Shown here: piece after piece, positions 13,501 through 25,349 of the stretch
How positions within the stretch are numbered: position 1 is the stretch's first letter
Layout of the letters: every line of letters begins with the position of its first letter
Assembly: GCF_030272615.1 (NCBI RefSeq)
Contig: NC_081414.1
Coordinates: 658,576,292-658,640,291 of the forward strand
Reading direction: 5' to 3'
From: Cryptomeria japonica
Lineage: Eukaryota > Streptophyta > Pinopsida > Cupressales > Cupressaceae
DNA: 64,000 nucleotides
Program-made: the position numbers and the translations under genes
Notes under the pieces: generated by a model
Told to the model about the DNA's origin: nothing
What the model saw: the letters and a program-made list of their open reading frames with translations, nothing else
The model's database searches: none

Positions 13501-16500
13501 TGATTTGGTATGAAGTATTAACTCTTATGGTAGACAGCATAATGGATCTTATCTATAATTACTTGCTTATGAATAAAGTGTATGCAATCTAGGAATATGG
13601 TATTATTATGTGATCTCTTAAAATATATAAAATATAGGCAACAATGTGTAATTCTTTATATGTTTGTTTAAGTGCTGCAATCAAACATGCTAGGGATAAT
13701 AAGGGAATATAGGGAGGGGGAACAATTATGAGGTCCTCTTCTAAACACGCCACCTCATGGTGGTGACAGATAGTCCCATGAGGCCAAGGGGGTGCAAGGA
13801 GTGCCCTGTCCTTGGGCTTAGAAGGGAAGGGCGTTCCGAACACCCTATTGTAATTTCCCCAAACCTCTACCATGGTTGACCATTGAATTAAAGAACTCCA
13901 ATCATGGGAGGAAAATAAGGATGACAAGAAGAGGGGAAACAGCTATAGGATTCTTCACTAGGTACACCCCCTCATATGGATGGCAAAGAGCCACATGATG
14001 GCCAATGGGGATGGTATATTCACTCTTGGGCTTGGGTAGAGGATCATTTAAGGCACCCTAATATGCTCTCTTATCCTAACTCTCCTATGGTTGAATTTCA
14101 TATCTATATATCTTATGATTAAGTAAATGTTCCTAACCCTAGTAGGAAAGATCTATGCTTTTGATTTAAAATAATGTTTCTAACAGGGAAAATCTATTTT
14201 ATGAATTATGTTTCAATAATTTCCTAACATGTTGTGGGATCTCAACCAAGTAAATGATATCACTAACTCTATTCCATGTATTGTTTTACTTGGAAATTGT
14301 GATTTAGGGCAAAACTAGGGTATTTACAAAAAGGAGACATTACATAAACATAAAGACACAATAAACTAATCAAATAGAAGCTATTTGATCACATATACAA
14401 ATATGCATTGGTCACATGGGTATAAAATCAAAGTTTAACTGTAGGAAACATCATTTTTAAAAATATAAATATTGTCAAGTGCTTAAGGTATACAAAACTC
14501 ACGGATTATTATATCATGGCATCAAAAATGAAAAACACAATATGGACTCATGAATATGGTACAAAGGAGCTTGTACCCCTCAACCTAGCATTACTAGCTC
14601 TAAGTGGATTTATGAGATTGTATCTCAGACACAATTGCAAATGTTGCTACGGAGCATTACATAGGATAGGGTTTGGCTTAGCAAACTACAAGTATAAATG
14701 TAATTTAATTACTAGGTATTTAATTGGAAAAATTTCAAAAAAATGTTGCTCTTCCATCCAACATGACACAAAAAAAGTTTCATTTTTTTAAATTAGAGAA
14801 AAGATTTGCGAGTAGCACCCCCAATGGGATCAGGGGTAGCACCCCTTGTAGGGATATAGGGGCAATGGTACCAACGGGCAATGACCCTTGTGAGGTTTGT
14901 CACAATATGGGGCAGGGTCTAGGTAGTACACCTCGTGGGGTTCATTGCAATATAAGGCAAGGCCAAGTAGCATAGCCCTCACCACCAAACCTATTAAAGC
15001 CTTTGATGCCACACAAACAATCACGGCACATGCCATTTTTCCATAATTTCACTTTTTTAACCATCCTCCAAACCCTTCAAAAAACACTTGACTTTCATAT
15101 TTTTATATTTAAGCATTTCAATTATTTTATGCCTTTTTTTCCTATTTTTCATAGACCTGGTCAAGTTTACCATTCAAGACTCGTCGAGTCTAGCAAGTAT
15201 GACCAAACTCATTGCTTAGGTCACAAGTCCCTAGTCCTTGGTTTGGTCTACTTGATCTAAGAGTTGTTAAGTTTGGTCAAGTCCTACTGAGGCTTGTAAC
15301 TGTGACGTAGATATTGAATAAACAACATACAATCCCCTACAATTTCTCAAAATAAAAACTCTGTGAAAATATACAAATAATTTGTAGAATTATAATATAA
15401 TATATTGAAAAAGCTACAAATGATCCATGAACCATTTCCAATAGAATTGATGCTCATTGAGGACAAAGGGTTTTAAGAAAGAACCAAAGTGAATATTAAA
15501 CTCATGGAAAATAGAAATTCATCAACAACAAAGAACACTAGGTCAAATGCTTGAAAGGTATTAAGAAGGGCCACCTTCACCTATGAGATTGTTCACATAA
15601 ACATTAATAGATTGGTATCATAAGGCATACAAACTAAACATGGTATCTAAATCAAATATGTAACATTGGACAGAGGAAGGTATTGTACCAAAATCAGCAC
15701 ATCATGTGAGTACTTCTACATTTACCTAAGGAAATTCACAACATCAAACGATATGACATGCCCAACTGGAAGCTCACTCAAACATTGCAATTCTAATTTC
15801 TCTTATTGTACACATAGCAAACAAGCATTGAAGTTTAAATGTTTCGATGTATATTTTTTATATCACGGTTTGCTTCTATTTCAGCTCACTTTATATTAAG
15901 TATTCTTCTTTTGTATCATATGCTTAAGGTACAAAGTAGCTGATCCTTACTGATTATTATGTAATAACCATGTTATGTCAAAGAAACATCAATTTTTATT
16001 AGAATTGCGTGAACAAATGAATCTTAGATGCAAAATATCATTATTATTCATGAAAGTTAGTGCTGGGGTAATTGTGATTTTGTTTTGTAGGCTTGCTTAA
16101 TGTCAAGAACAAAAAAACTGGGTCCCCTATGATCAAGGATGTTTGTAAGTCCATTAGTCTATCTTGAATAAAGACAGTGTGTGGACCATTAAGTTCTCTC
16201 AGGGAATGTAACTTCCCCTCTCATTATTGAGCAGAAAGGCTATGGTAGAGTTGGTTACACTTGCACCCTTAAATTATTAGACCTGATTCCTAAGGATATC
16301 AGCAGGAATTGAAAGCAGTCCCTATTGAGATTCCCAAAATAAATATGGTTATCGATGCTCTTCTCAATTTGAGGGTTCAGATGATATATGAGCATGGCAT
16401 TCCATTTGTAACGGCTGAGTAGGTGGATTGCAAACTAGCCCTCTACTTCTTCAAGATTTTTGTGTCACAAGGACAGGAAGAATGGTCGGTGATAAAAATT

Positions 16501-17799
16501 CTCTCTCCTGTAGTTTGAGGTTAAGAGAGGACATCAATTCATTTTTGTTTAAAAAAACCCACTAGATGGCAATGCAAAAGAATTTTTATAAAATGAGATT
16601 ATAATATCTCATAATATGTGCTACGGCTAAATCAAGACAATCAAGGTTAGAGATGAATTAACCTGCATTAGACCATACTTGACATTTGTGGCTCTAAGGA
16701 CCAACAGGCATATTATTAGTTAAAAAATTAAATGTTACAAATCAGATTCAAAAGAATAGAGGGATAATAGTCCTTGGCTGTGGATAGGCTTATTCCTTTG
16801 TGCACTGTGTGAACTAGGCCTACAATTACTAATTGATATGATAACCAAGCTTCTTGTATCTACAATAATGGACAAGAATAGTTGTGACTAAAACTTGCTC
16901 CAAAGACAAGGCTAATATTTTTACCACAACCATTGATCGTATATAATAATCAAGTTTCTTGTATCCACAATAATGTATGAGAGTAATCATGACTGGAACT
17001 TGCTCCAAAGACAAGGCTTCAATTGTTGGACCTAATACCCATAACAATCTCTCTATAGACATTCTTCCTCTGGCCGAAACAAAAATACTAAGAGGAAAAA
17101 TGAGGAAACATCATTCTTCAATTGAACAATGATTCACTCCAATGTTTAGAAACTTTGAAAACATGTGCCCAAGGATTAAAGAACATAAAGTTGATATTTT
17201 TCTCTTCAACTGAATCCTTGTTATCAATTGACTTTTTAAAACAAAGGGGTAAGAAAACATACAAAATATGTTTGTATTGCCCCTCTCCCATAGATCTAAC
17301 AAAATATGAACATTGTATAGCCAACCCTTTTCTGCACAAAATGGATTCATTTCTTACCTGAAGATGACAAATTCCATCTCCCATTAGAAAATCTTGAATT
17401 ATGAGCTTGTTTAAATTCCATAGTATGTCATCTAGAATCCTTGGCCATTTAAAACACAAACCATACATAAAACCATTTTGATATTACTTTTAGTGAGAAC
17501 CTAATCATGAATACCTCTAGAAAGAATTTTTAACTACTTGTGGACCACATATGCATATGTTAGGATTAGGTGTTGTACACCTTGCATGTCTATGAAAACA
17601 CTATATTAATATGTAGTAAATTTGGGGTCATGTGGAAAAATGCTCCTCACTTGGAAGGAATCTCATGTAACATACACCCCTCATTTTTTTTGTGGAAATA
17701 TCTTCAACTGAAAATAAGATGCAATGCAAATTCCTTACCACTTTCTAATCAATCAGATCTGAGAAAGGGAAAGGTGAAAGCATACGGTGTTTAGGGTCA

Positions 17800-19096
17800 T
17801 GTTGATGTGTCTAAAGTCACCTCGCTGCAACTCTATCCAGCCAACGCAGAATAGAATGTTACTCGCTGAGTATCCTATCCTCTCTTGTTTAAGGAAGCCC
17901 TAATGCTGTTTTTAATTGATCAAAGGGGACAACCTCAAGGTTCTAAATGTCAGTTCTTGACTACGGGATGGCTCAACAGTCGATGTGTCTTGCTGGGAGC
18001 ACAAGGGGACTTACGTTTTGCAACAAGTTGGTTTGCTACGATTCTCGGACTATGAAATAAAATCAAAAGGGAAGGGTTTAAGAAACCTAAAATTAGCCAG
18101 GTTGGTATGTAGGTAGACGGATTCAACATAACCAATCCCTGCTTGGCCAAAATGACTCACAACCTCGCAGGAACGGTGCAATCTTCAAGGGACTTGGAAG
18201 ATTTTCAGACTGCAGGAGCATGGCTAAGCACCCAATTCTGGCGTAGCTCAAACGGACACCTGCAATTGAACTAAACGCAATTAAAGGCCTAGACTAACCA
18301 TACACAAGAACATACAATCAGTATATCCTCAATGGTATGAGCCTGAATCCATCAAATACCTGCACACCTAAAAGAAAGATCTATCTAAATGCTGAAAGAA
18401 ACCATGCAAACAACAGAAAACAAAGACAATAAACACCATTCTTCAATATTCATATATTGATTCCAGCTACTATTACAACAATTTCTGCAACATCTCTATG
18501 CTACTACTAAAATTTAACCTTTTACAATCTAGCCTATTCTAATTGTCTAAAAATCTAACTATATTCTAACAGTCTAACTAGAGTCTAACTATCTAACCTT
18601 TACAAGAGAAAGGCCTTTGCCTTTTATAGATTTTACAAATCGAACCAAATGCTAGGCTTAACTGCATCCAAGGGCTGCAGTCTGCCTTCCAGAAGCATGG
18701 CAGCTTTAACCCATGCCCATTCAATTCTCAGTTATCCACCCAACCACTATCTCAACTACCGACAACTGTTTGGCTTCAATTTGGGTCTATTCGGTAGTTG
18801 GAGATAGCTGTCCACAACTGACCTGTGTCAAAATATCTAAAGCGGGATCCACAGGCAGTTCTTTACAATAAACAATTTCAGTTTTTAAAACTAAATTTCT
18901 GGAATTAAATTCAGCTGTGCATTTTTTCTGAGAATGCATAATTTGGTAGCATTCTGAATGTTCTTCGGTCTTTGGTCTCAGTGGTGGACTTCAGCTTGTT
19001 GTCTGGTGATGGCGCTCTTCTTCGTGCTTCGTTTCGCGCTTTATGTCGCGATCCTGCATTTCCTCTTCTTTGTGTATCAAAGAGTCCCTTTTAACA
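17800..19096 (-). mobile_element. Candidate solo LTR (about 1.3 kb)
   Basis: On the minus strand the block starts TGTTAAAAGGGAC and ends ACACATCAACA, the TGTT...AACA termini typical of LTRs. Base composition differs from the flanks (GC-richer edges, Gln/Pro-type codons absent). No convincing 5-bp target duplication was found (flanks GGTCA and TAGCA), so the ends or the assignment may be wrong. It lies 57 bp from the Copia 3' LTR. Confidence 0.35.
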
Positions 19097-19147
19097 TAGC
19101 ATTCAAATTGTACTAATGAGTTAAGCACTTCACAAAAATATGTGTAA

Positions 19148-19152
19148 AAATT
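19148..19152. other. Target-site duplication of the Copia element (left copy)
   Basis: AAATT directly before the 3' LTR. The identical pentamer follows the 5' LTR at 26165-26169, establishing the exact insertion site. Confidence 0.92.
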
Positions 19153-19596
19153 TGTGATATTTTGCCAAGATCAAGGGCACAATGAAAAGCATAAAGAGAG
19201 ACAATAGAATGACAAGAACAAACTGTATTCTCATCAATATACAAATGATCAACTGGATTAACCAATACAATGAATATGAGTCTGCTTATATAGGCAAGGC
19301 CATATGGATATACGAGCACACAATCATGACATGTTGCTCAATGAGAAACAAGGGTAGGTAAGAAATACTAGGGGTAGGTAGGAGAAATAATATAATATTC
19401 CACAAGAGATGGATGACCCACCGAATGTGGAGTGTAACAGCAAAATAAGACCACAAAAGGTGAAATTTCTCCTACAAGCTATATCCCTATGTGCACACTT
19501 CCCGAAGTGTCTCATATCCAAACTACGAAGAGATGCATTATCCTAAGTTAACTTAAGTGTAATAATATCCATGATGAATATTTATTTACACCAACA
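19153..19596 (-). repeat. Copia 3' LTR
   Basis: 444 bp, ends TG...CA (minus strand TGTTGGTGTAAAT to CAAAATATCACA). Pairs with 25716-26164. A TATATA-like stretch and AATAATATT tracts are present but no functional promoter was inferred. Confidence 0.93.
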
Positions 19597-19606
19597 CCCC
19601 CCCTTA
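19597..19606 (-). other. Copia polypurine tract
   Basis: Minus-strand AAGGGGGGG immediately upstream of the 3' LTR, the expected plus-strand DNA primer. Confidence 0.85.
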
Positions 19607-20005
19607 AGTGCAACTTAGGGGAATGAAGACTCAAGTCAACAATGCAAAATGGGTCCCGGCTACAAGGCCATGATAGGTACCCATGTACAATATGCAAATG
19701 CAAGCAAAACTATGCAATGCAATCTCTCACAAACGGAGAAAGGGAGAAAACCTAGTGGGGAAAAATTCCCCCCCAAAAGAGACATGAATGTACAAAAGAC
19801 TCTCAAAGAAGAAGGACAAAACTTCAAAGAGGAAAAAGTCCCCCCCATAAGAGAGGAAGGAGAAGTCAGTTGACCCCCCCTAATGAGATATCCCGCACCC
19901 CCAAGAGAGCTCGCAACTGCTGGAACTTACTCTCGGTGAAAGGTTTGGTGAATATGTTGGCAACCTGCTCGATGTAGGACAATACTGCAAATCAATGACC
20001 TGCTC

Positions 20006-23003
20006 CTAAATCAACTCTCGAATGTAGTGCATATGGATCTCGATGTGTTTGGTCCACTGATGTTGGACCGGGTTCTTCGAGATGGCAATAGCACTCTGAT
20101 TGTCGCAATGTAGAACTGTCGGTCGTGGAATGGTGAACCCAAACTCTGTGAGAATTTGCTAAAGCCAAATGGTCTCAGTCGTTGCGTTAACAGCTCCTCG
20201 ATACTTAACCTCAGTCGAAGAGAGAGCAATAGCATGTTGCTTCTTGCTCTGCCAACAAATGGGGCCCGAACCAAGGTGAAAGGTGTAACCTGAAGTAGAC
20301 TTACGATCATCAAGATCGCCAGCCCAATCGGAATCTGTGTAACCAACCAAGCGAAGTCCTATGCTTGTTGCATAGTGAATCCCATAGTGATGTGTACCCT
20401 AGATGTAATGAAGGATGCGTTTGGCAGCGGCTTTCCAATGAAGCTCATGTGGTTCCTGCATGAAGCAGGAAACCATGCCAACTGCAAATGAAATATCAGG
20501 GCATGTGTGAGTCAAGTAAATGAGACTACCCACAAGCTAACGATACAATGTGGCATCAACTGGTGGAGAAGAACATCGAGCCTCAAGCTTGACTCCTGAA
20601 AGAAAGGGAGTCGGTGCAGGCTTACAATCAGCCATATGAAAGCATGCAAGAAGATCAAGAGCATACTTGGGTTGCGAAAGAGTGATATCGGAAGATGACT
20701 GTGAAATCTCTATCCCAAGAAAGTAGTGCAAAAGACCAAAGTCAGTCATAGCAAATCTGTCATGCAAAGCAGATTTGACACTGCTAATGATGGATGCGGT
20801 GCTCCATGTAATGATCAAATCATCCACATAGAGCACAAGTATCAAGTGTGAGTCATCATGTCGCAAAATGTAGACATTCGGATCGGAATGACACCTGGTG
20901 AACCCTGCTAAGAGAAGAAAGGAATCCATCTTGGCATACCAAGCCCTAGGGGCCTACTTAAGGCCATAGAGAGATTTCCTTAGTCTACAAACCAAGGAAG
21001 AATCCTGGATGAAACCCTGTGGCTGCTCCATATAAATCTCCTCATCAAGCTCCCCATGAAGAAAAGCACTCTTCACATCCATCTGATGTACAGCCCAACC
21101 ATGAGCTGCAGCAATAGCAAGTGTCAAGCCAATGGAGTTCATCTTGGCTATGGGTGCAAAGGTCTCAGTATAATCAACACCTGGAACCTGAGAGAAACCT
21201 TTCGCAACAAGCCGAGCCTTATACTTATCCACACTACCATCCGCTGCAAACTTGGTCTGATAGATCCACTTACATCGAACCATCTTTCTTCCCTTAAGGA
21301 GAGGGACTAACTCCCATGTGTTGTTCCTCATCAAGGAACTATACTCTTCCTCCATAGCGTGGTCCCACTCAGGAACCCCTGAAGCTTCCCAAAATGTCTG
21401 TGGATCGGAAGCGGTAGCAATGAATGCATGTGGAAGGTCCTGATGCTGTGATCGAGTCCTTCGTGTATTTGAAGGATCCCCAACAAGAGAACCTATTGAC
21501 TCAAGTGTCTGTCGAGCCCAACAAGGTCTAGGTGGAGGTGGAGGTGGAGAACGAGGCTCCTCAATTGCAAGTGGACCCTGCGGAGGTGTAACCCTGCGAG
21601 TCGGAGTTGAAGGAGTCTCATCATGTGAATCACTAGCATCACTATCCACAATGGAGGAAGGTGGAGGAGGTAGAGAGGCTAAGCTAGGAGAGCTTTCCTC
21701 AAAATGAACACTCCTCTCAATAAACACCTCATGTGTCTCAGGATCCATCAATCTATATGCCTTAACACCCTCAGGATATCCAACAAAAATACAAGGCCTA
21801 CTCTGAGGTTCCAATGCCTTGCGTTTCTGCGAAGGTATGCAAGCCCATGCTGGACACCCAAAGACTCTGAAATGTCTCACAATCGGTTTCCTACCAGCCC
21901 AAGCCTCAAAAGGAGTAATACCTTGTAAAGCTTTGTGAGGAACCCGATTTTGGATGTGTGTGGCACAACTGATAGCCTCTACCCAAAAGGCGAGATCAAG
22001 AGAACTTGCATGTATCATACAGCTAGCCATTTCTTTGAGAGTTCTATTCTTGCGCTTTGCAACTTCGTTCTGTTGTGGAGTGTATGCAACAGAATGCTGA
22101 AGATCAATCCCCTCAAAAGTACAAAATCCTCAAGTCTTTTGTTCACATATTCCCTTCCATTATCTGTACGAAGAATCTTGACCACTTTCCCGAATTGCTT
22201 CTGCACACGAGTCTTGAAGTCCTAAAATCTGTCAAATACTTCACTCTTATGAATAAGAAAGTAGACCCAAGTGAAGTGGGAGTAGTCATCAATGAAGGTG
22301 AGGACATAGCAGGCCTTACTATATGAAGGTGCTGGAAATGGACCTGCTACATCGTTATGAACAAGTTGAAGAACTTCCAAAGCTCTCCAAGCTTTCCCCT
22401 TATCAAACTTCTCCACGAGATGCTTGCCCATGGAACTACCTGAACATACACCTCTAAAAAACTGATTCGAGGTAGACCTATGACCGTGTCTTTAGTGCTA
22501 AGTTGCTGAAGATAGCGGTAGTTGAGGTGACCAAACCACTCATGCCATAGCTTAAATTCTGAATTTGAATGAGTAAGCAAGGCCCTAGAAGGAGAACTTG
22601 GCACAAAGTGGGAGAATGAATAAGGCCTTGAGTTGTCATTGACTTGTCCCACTGCTACCAAGGCATCATCATCAAGTTCCTTTACCACAACTGAATCAGG
22701 TGTAAACTCAACCTTTTTCCCATTCCCATAGTGAGTGATTTGGTAGATAGAGAGAAGGTTGGTAGACAAGTTAGGAACATAGAGAACATTCTCAAATGTT
22801 CCATCATCCATGTCAACTGAACCTTTCCCTTCAACCTCAACTTGTGTATCATCACCTATGTAAATGTGAGGTACCTTTGATGGCTCCAATGAAGAAAACT
22901 GCTCCTTTGTAGAACCCATGTGATAAGAGGCACCCGAGTCAAATATCCACTGCTGTGAAGAACCTGTTGTAGCCACAAATGCTTGCCCTTTTCCCTTAGA
23001 CTA
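20006..23003 (-). pseudogene. Copia pol: protease, integrase, reverse transcriptase, RNase H (broken)
   Basis: Reading right to left: aspartic protease WIFDSGASYHMG; GAG pre-integrase LWHEWFGHLNYRYLQQL; integrase core FIDDYSHFTWVYFL and RTDNGREYV; then the 358-residue open piece 22030-20954 with the integrase C-terminal part, a Pro-rich linker and the RT start (WIYQTKFAADG, VDYTETFAPIAKM, QMDVKSAFLHGELDEEIYM). RT continues with LVLYVDDLI and HYFLGIEI; RNase H has YTDSDWAGD, RKSTSGYTF and KHIEIHMHYIRE. Breaks: frameshifts within the integrase (about 22430-22500 and 22020-22100, the latter over the expected NGVAERKN glutamate), and TAG stops at 23001, 22222, 20954, 20537, 20399, 20159 and 20006. 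Nearly every stop replaces an expected Gln. Confidence 0.93.
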
Positions 23004-23066
23004 TGAGGAAGAGGAAGGAGATAAATCCGTCTTTGTATAGGCAGATGGCAAGTTGATGTTGTTTTT

Positions 23067-23857
23067 CTAAAGAAGATTTGTCAACTCGTCAGCTTGCTTG
23101 TGTGGCATCGATGCTCATCATGACCATACTTCTTGCAATAAGCACAAGTTGGTTTATCCTTCTTAGGTGGAGTCCCCTTCTTGGAAGAGGATGAAAAATC
23201 GCCTTGTGGTGGAGAGAATGATTGCCCTTTTTCCTGCTGTGGCTTTGACTTAGATTGCTTCTTCTTCTTGTTGGAATCTTTGCCTTGACTCCCTTGATTA
23301 GCCACCAAAACCTTGGACTTTGAAGACTTGAGAAGCCCCATGTTCAACAACTTAGATTGTTCCAATATCAACATTTCTCTGAAAGCATCAAATGAAGGCA
23401 TAATGTAGGAAGTCCCCACTGTCAAACCATGAGTTTGGAAGCTTGAAACAAATGCTGCATATTCTAGTGCAAGCTTGTCCAACAAGTTGAATATCAACTG
23501 AGCATCCTTTTTGTCAATTCCACAATCCCTAAGCTTTGCTCTTAGCTCATTTGCTTTGGTGACATAATCTTGGATTGTATCAAAAATCTTGGGATCCAAG
23601 TTGGTGAGCTCATTGTCAATCTTGTAACCTCTGATGTCATCAACTTGACCATGCAATTTCTAAACCATATCCCAAGCCTCTTTGATTGTAGTACACTTCT
23701 CAATGTGAAAAATGAGGTCATCTGATACATACTTACGCAAAGTTCCAAGAGCCATGCAATTCTTAGTGAGCCATTCTAACTGAGCATTAGGATCAGCCTT
23801 AGGATCAGATGATGCTGCTATTGTTCCATCTATGTAATGCGTGAGACCATTTTCCAT
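23067..23857 (-). pseudogene. Copia gag (UBN2-type with one CCHC knuckle), broken
   Basis: Starts MENGLTHYIDGTI at 23857. TAG at 23660-23662 interrupts WDMV-KLHGQ (Gln expected); the frame then stays open to 23081. The piece contains the UBN2/retrotran_gag pattern (LRDCGIDKKDAQLIFNLL), a Lys/Gln-rich basic region and a zinc knuckle CAYCKKYGHDEHRC (C-X2-C-X4-H-X4-C). A small two-base slip just after the knuckle, followed by TAG at 23067-23069, separates gag from protease. Gag coats the RNA genome in the virus-like particle. Confidence 0.9.
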
Positions 23858-24589
23858 TAATTTGCTTTATACTTTAATTTTCCATGATGCATAATTATGT
23901 GGAGTTAAAGGTGGAAATTTATGAGGACTCATTGCAACAAAAATGAAAGAGGACAAGGAAAGAGAGGCACAATCACACAAGACACCCCCCCACATTCACT
24001 CAATCAAAGAACCCCCCCCCAAATGATGATTTGACACTTTATATTTAGTGTGTGTACAATGGGCCACTTGCAAAAAATGGCAAAGTGGACTTCTAATTTC
24101 AACTTTACAACTACCTCAATGAGGCCAAGGGAGACTCAAACTAATAATGCATGAGATCTAAACTAAGATCCAAGCAAATTACAAGTACCAAGTAGGCCAA
24201 AAAAGACCAATATCTGAAAGTACAATATCCACTCAAAATCTCTGAAACTGATCATAGATTATGAAAGTAGACAAAAAAATGTACTTTCAAAAAAATTGAC
24301 ACCTGAAAAGGAGGTCGTATGAGCTCAAACGAAGCCTTTGAAGTTGCAAAATCGAGGATTGGACAAGTACAGCTGAGAGAATCCGAAAATTTCGAAAAAC
24401 CTATGCACCAAAATCAGAAAATAACCACACCACTGCCAAGAGCATGAAAAATTGGCCCAAATAAAAAAAAAATTGCACCCAAAAAGGAGCAAAATTGAGT
24501 AAGTTATGAGCCTCTAAAGTTGACCCAAAAATTCAAATTACTCAACGGAGAGGGGTCTAAAATTTTGTGCTGCTGACTAGGCAGAAAAT
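23858..24589 (-). other. Copia leader, proximal non-coding part
   Basis: AT-rich leader between the CpG-rich block and gag. It includes C-tracts at 23984-24020 and no recognisable coding sequence. Confidence 0.55.
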
Positions 24590-25015
24590 GTTGACGTGGC
24601 AGCTGACTGGGCCTGCGGGTGACGTGGCAAGCGGTGGACTGACTGCTAAGATGGCAGGCGGAGGTGGGCCCGATTGTTGAGGTGGCGGCGATCGGAGGGC
24701 CGGCGGAAGGCAGCGGGCCGGAGGGGCCCGCGGGAGATGCCGGGGCCAGAGGGCTGGCGATGGTGCGATCGCCGAGGTAGCGGTGCTCGGAGGGCCGACA
24801 GGTCGCGCGGCGCTGTTGCACGCGGTCTCGGGAGGTGTTGGCGTCGGGGCTGCGGCCGAGCGGCTGCCGGAGGGGCCGGGCTGCTGTCGGCGGTGGCAAG
24901 ACTGCTGTCGGCGATTGTGCAGTGACTGATGGCGAAAGGGTTGCACGGAGACCGCTACGGAAGGACGGCGGCAAACCTGCAAGCACTGCAGTACGACGGG
25001 GCAGGGGGGTCTACG
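24590..25015 (-). other. CpG-rich block in the Copia leader
   Basis: About 420 bp of very GC-rich DNA with dozens of CpG dinucleotides, in sharp contrast to the AT-rich, CpG-depleted surroundings. On the minus strand an Ala/Pro/Ser/Arg-rich open frame (24986-24504, 160 codons) spans it, but the low complexity and open frames on several strands suggest a composition effect, not a gene. It may be a structured leader, a captured host fragment or a recent arrival. It abuts the TRIM on its right. Confidence 0.6.
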
Positions 25016-25150
25016 TGTTGAGACATGGACCAGCTAGGACTCGAACCTAGGACCTTCCATACGCTGCTGGAGTGCTCTACCACTGAGCTACTGGCCCCTC
25101 TTGGACCAGTCCATCGCCAGTCCGAGTGTGGCTTATTTCCAACACCAACA
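25016..25150 (-). repeat. TRIM LTR, 3' copy
   Basis: 135 bp; TG...CA. In element orientation: a short 5' section, the tRNA-like unit, then CATGTCTCAACA. Confidence 0.9.
25026..25097 (-). ncRNA. tRNA-like Pol III unit in the TRIM 3' LTR
   Basis: The minus strand folds as a tRNA: 7-bp acceptor stem (GGGCCAG with CTGGTCC, one G-U), D-arm GCTC/GAGC, and T-arm CTAGG-TTCGAGT-CCTAG with a perfect stem. Box A TAGCTCAGTGGT and box B GGTTCGAGTCC match the Pol III consensus. The anticodon arm is poor: only four pairs (TCCA/TGGA) with an eight-base loop, so no anticodon can be assigned. It is better read as a retained internal promoter than as a decoding tRNA. Confidence 0.8.
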
Positions 25151-25214
25151 CCCCCCCTTAAGCCACACCTCTCGTGTGCTTGGGGCTCCTAGCCTGGACT
25201 TGGCTCTGATACCA
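25151..25214 (-). other. TRIM internal region: PBS and polypurine tract
   Basis: 64 bp. PBS TGGTATCAGAGCC (minus strand) at the right end touches the 5' LTR with no gap; polypurine AAGGGGGGG at the left end touches the 3' LTR. Nothing else fits. Confidence 0.9.
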
Positions 25215-25349
25215 TGTTGAGACATGGACCAGCTAGGACTCGAACCTAGGACCTTCCATATGCTGCTGGAGTGCTCTACCACTGAGCTACTAGCCCCTCT
25301 TGGACCAGTCCATCATCGGTCCGGGTGTGGCTTATTTCCAACACCAACA
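25215..25349 (-). repeat. TRIM LTR, 5' copy
   Basis: 135 bp, same ends as the other copy; the differences cluster outside box A and box B. Confidence 0.9.
25228..25299 (-). ncRNA. tRNA-like Pol III unit in the TRIM 5' LTR
   Basis: Second copy of the tRNA-like unit. D-arm, T-arm and both promoter boxes are identical to the other copy. One change lies in the acceptor stem (GGGCTAG) and one in the loop of the degenerate anticodon arm. As in the 3' copy, no plausible anticodon is seen. Confidence 0.8.

Larger units (their letters stand above)
9340..19152. other. Distal part of the 18.4 kb intron 2, left of the Copia insertion
   Basis: AT-rich intron sequence. Short ORFs here look like chance. 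The most tempting, at 9682-9497, encodes a hydrophobic segment but does not fit the splice phases of the gene. It contains a short tandem duplication at 10420-10530 and an LTR-like block at 17800-19096; otherwise no feature could be supported. Confidence 0.6.
25016..25349 (-). mobile_element. TRIM element with tRNA-like LTRs, nested in the Copia leader
   Basis: Two 135-bp direct terminal repeats (25016-25150 and 25215-25349), each starting TGTTG and ending CAACA, flank only 64 bp of internal DNA. On the minus strand the internal part starts with TGGTATCAGAGCC, a PBS complementary to initiator tRNA-Met, directly against the LTR, and ends with the polypurine tract AAGGGGGGG. The repeats differ at six positions by eye. 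Flanking CTACG and CTACA form a near-perfect target duplication. There is no coding capacity, so mobility would need another element's proteins; the host Copia has the same PBS and a very similar polypurine end. Each LTR contains a tRNA-like unit in the same orientation as the element. The nearest described parallel is Cassandra, a TRIM whose LTRs carry 5S rRNA sequence. Confidence 0.9.

Noticed and set aside
17800-19596. A full LTR element formed by the 17.8 kb block and the Copia LTR
   Set aside because: The Copia LTR has its own partner at 25.7 kb and a perfect target duplication; the 17.8 kb block is a separate sequence.
24504-24986. Ala/Pro-rich 160-codon ORF as a real leader gene
   Set aside because: Several frames on both strands are open here because of extreme GC content; sequence is low complexity without motifs.
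25026-25299. Two functional nuclear tRNA genes
   Set aside because: The anticodon arm does not pair properly, no anticodon can be read, and both copies lie at identical places within terminal repeats of a TRIM.
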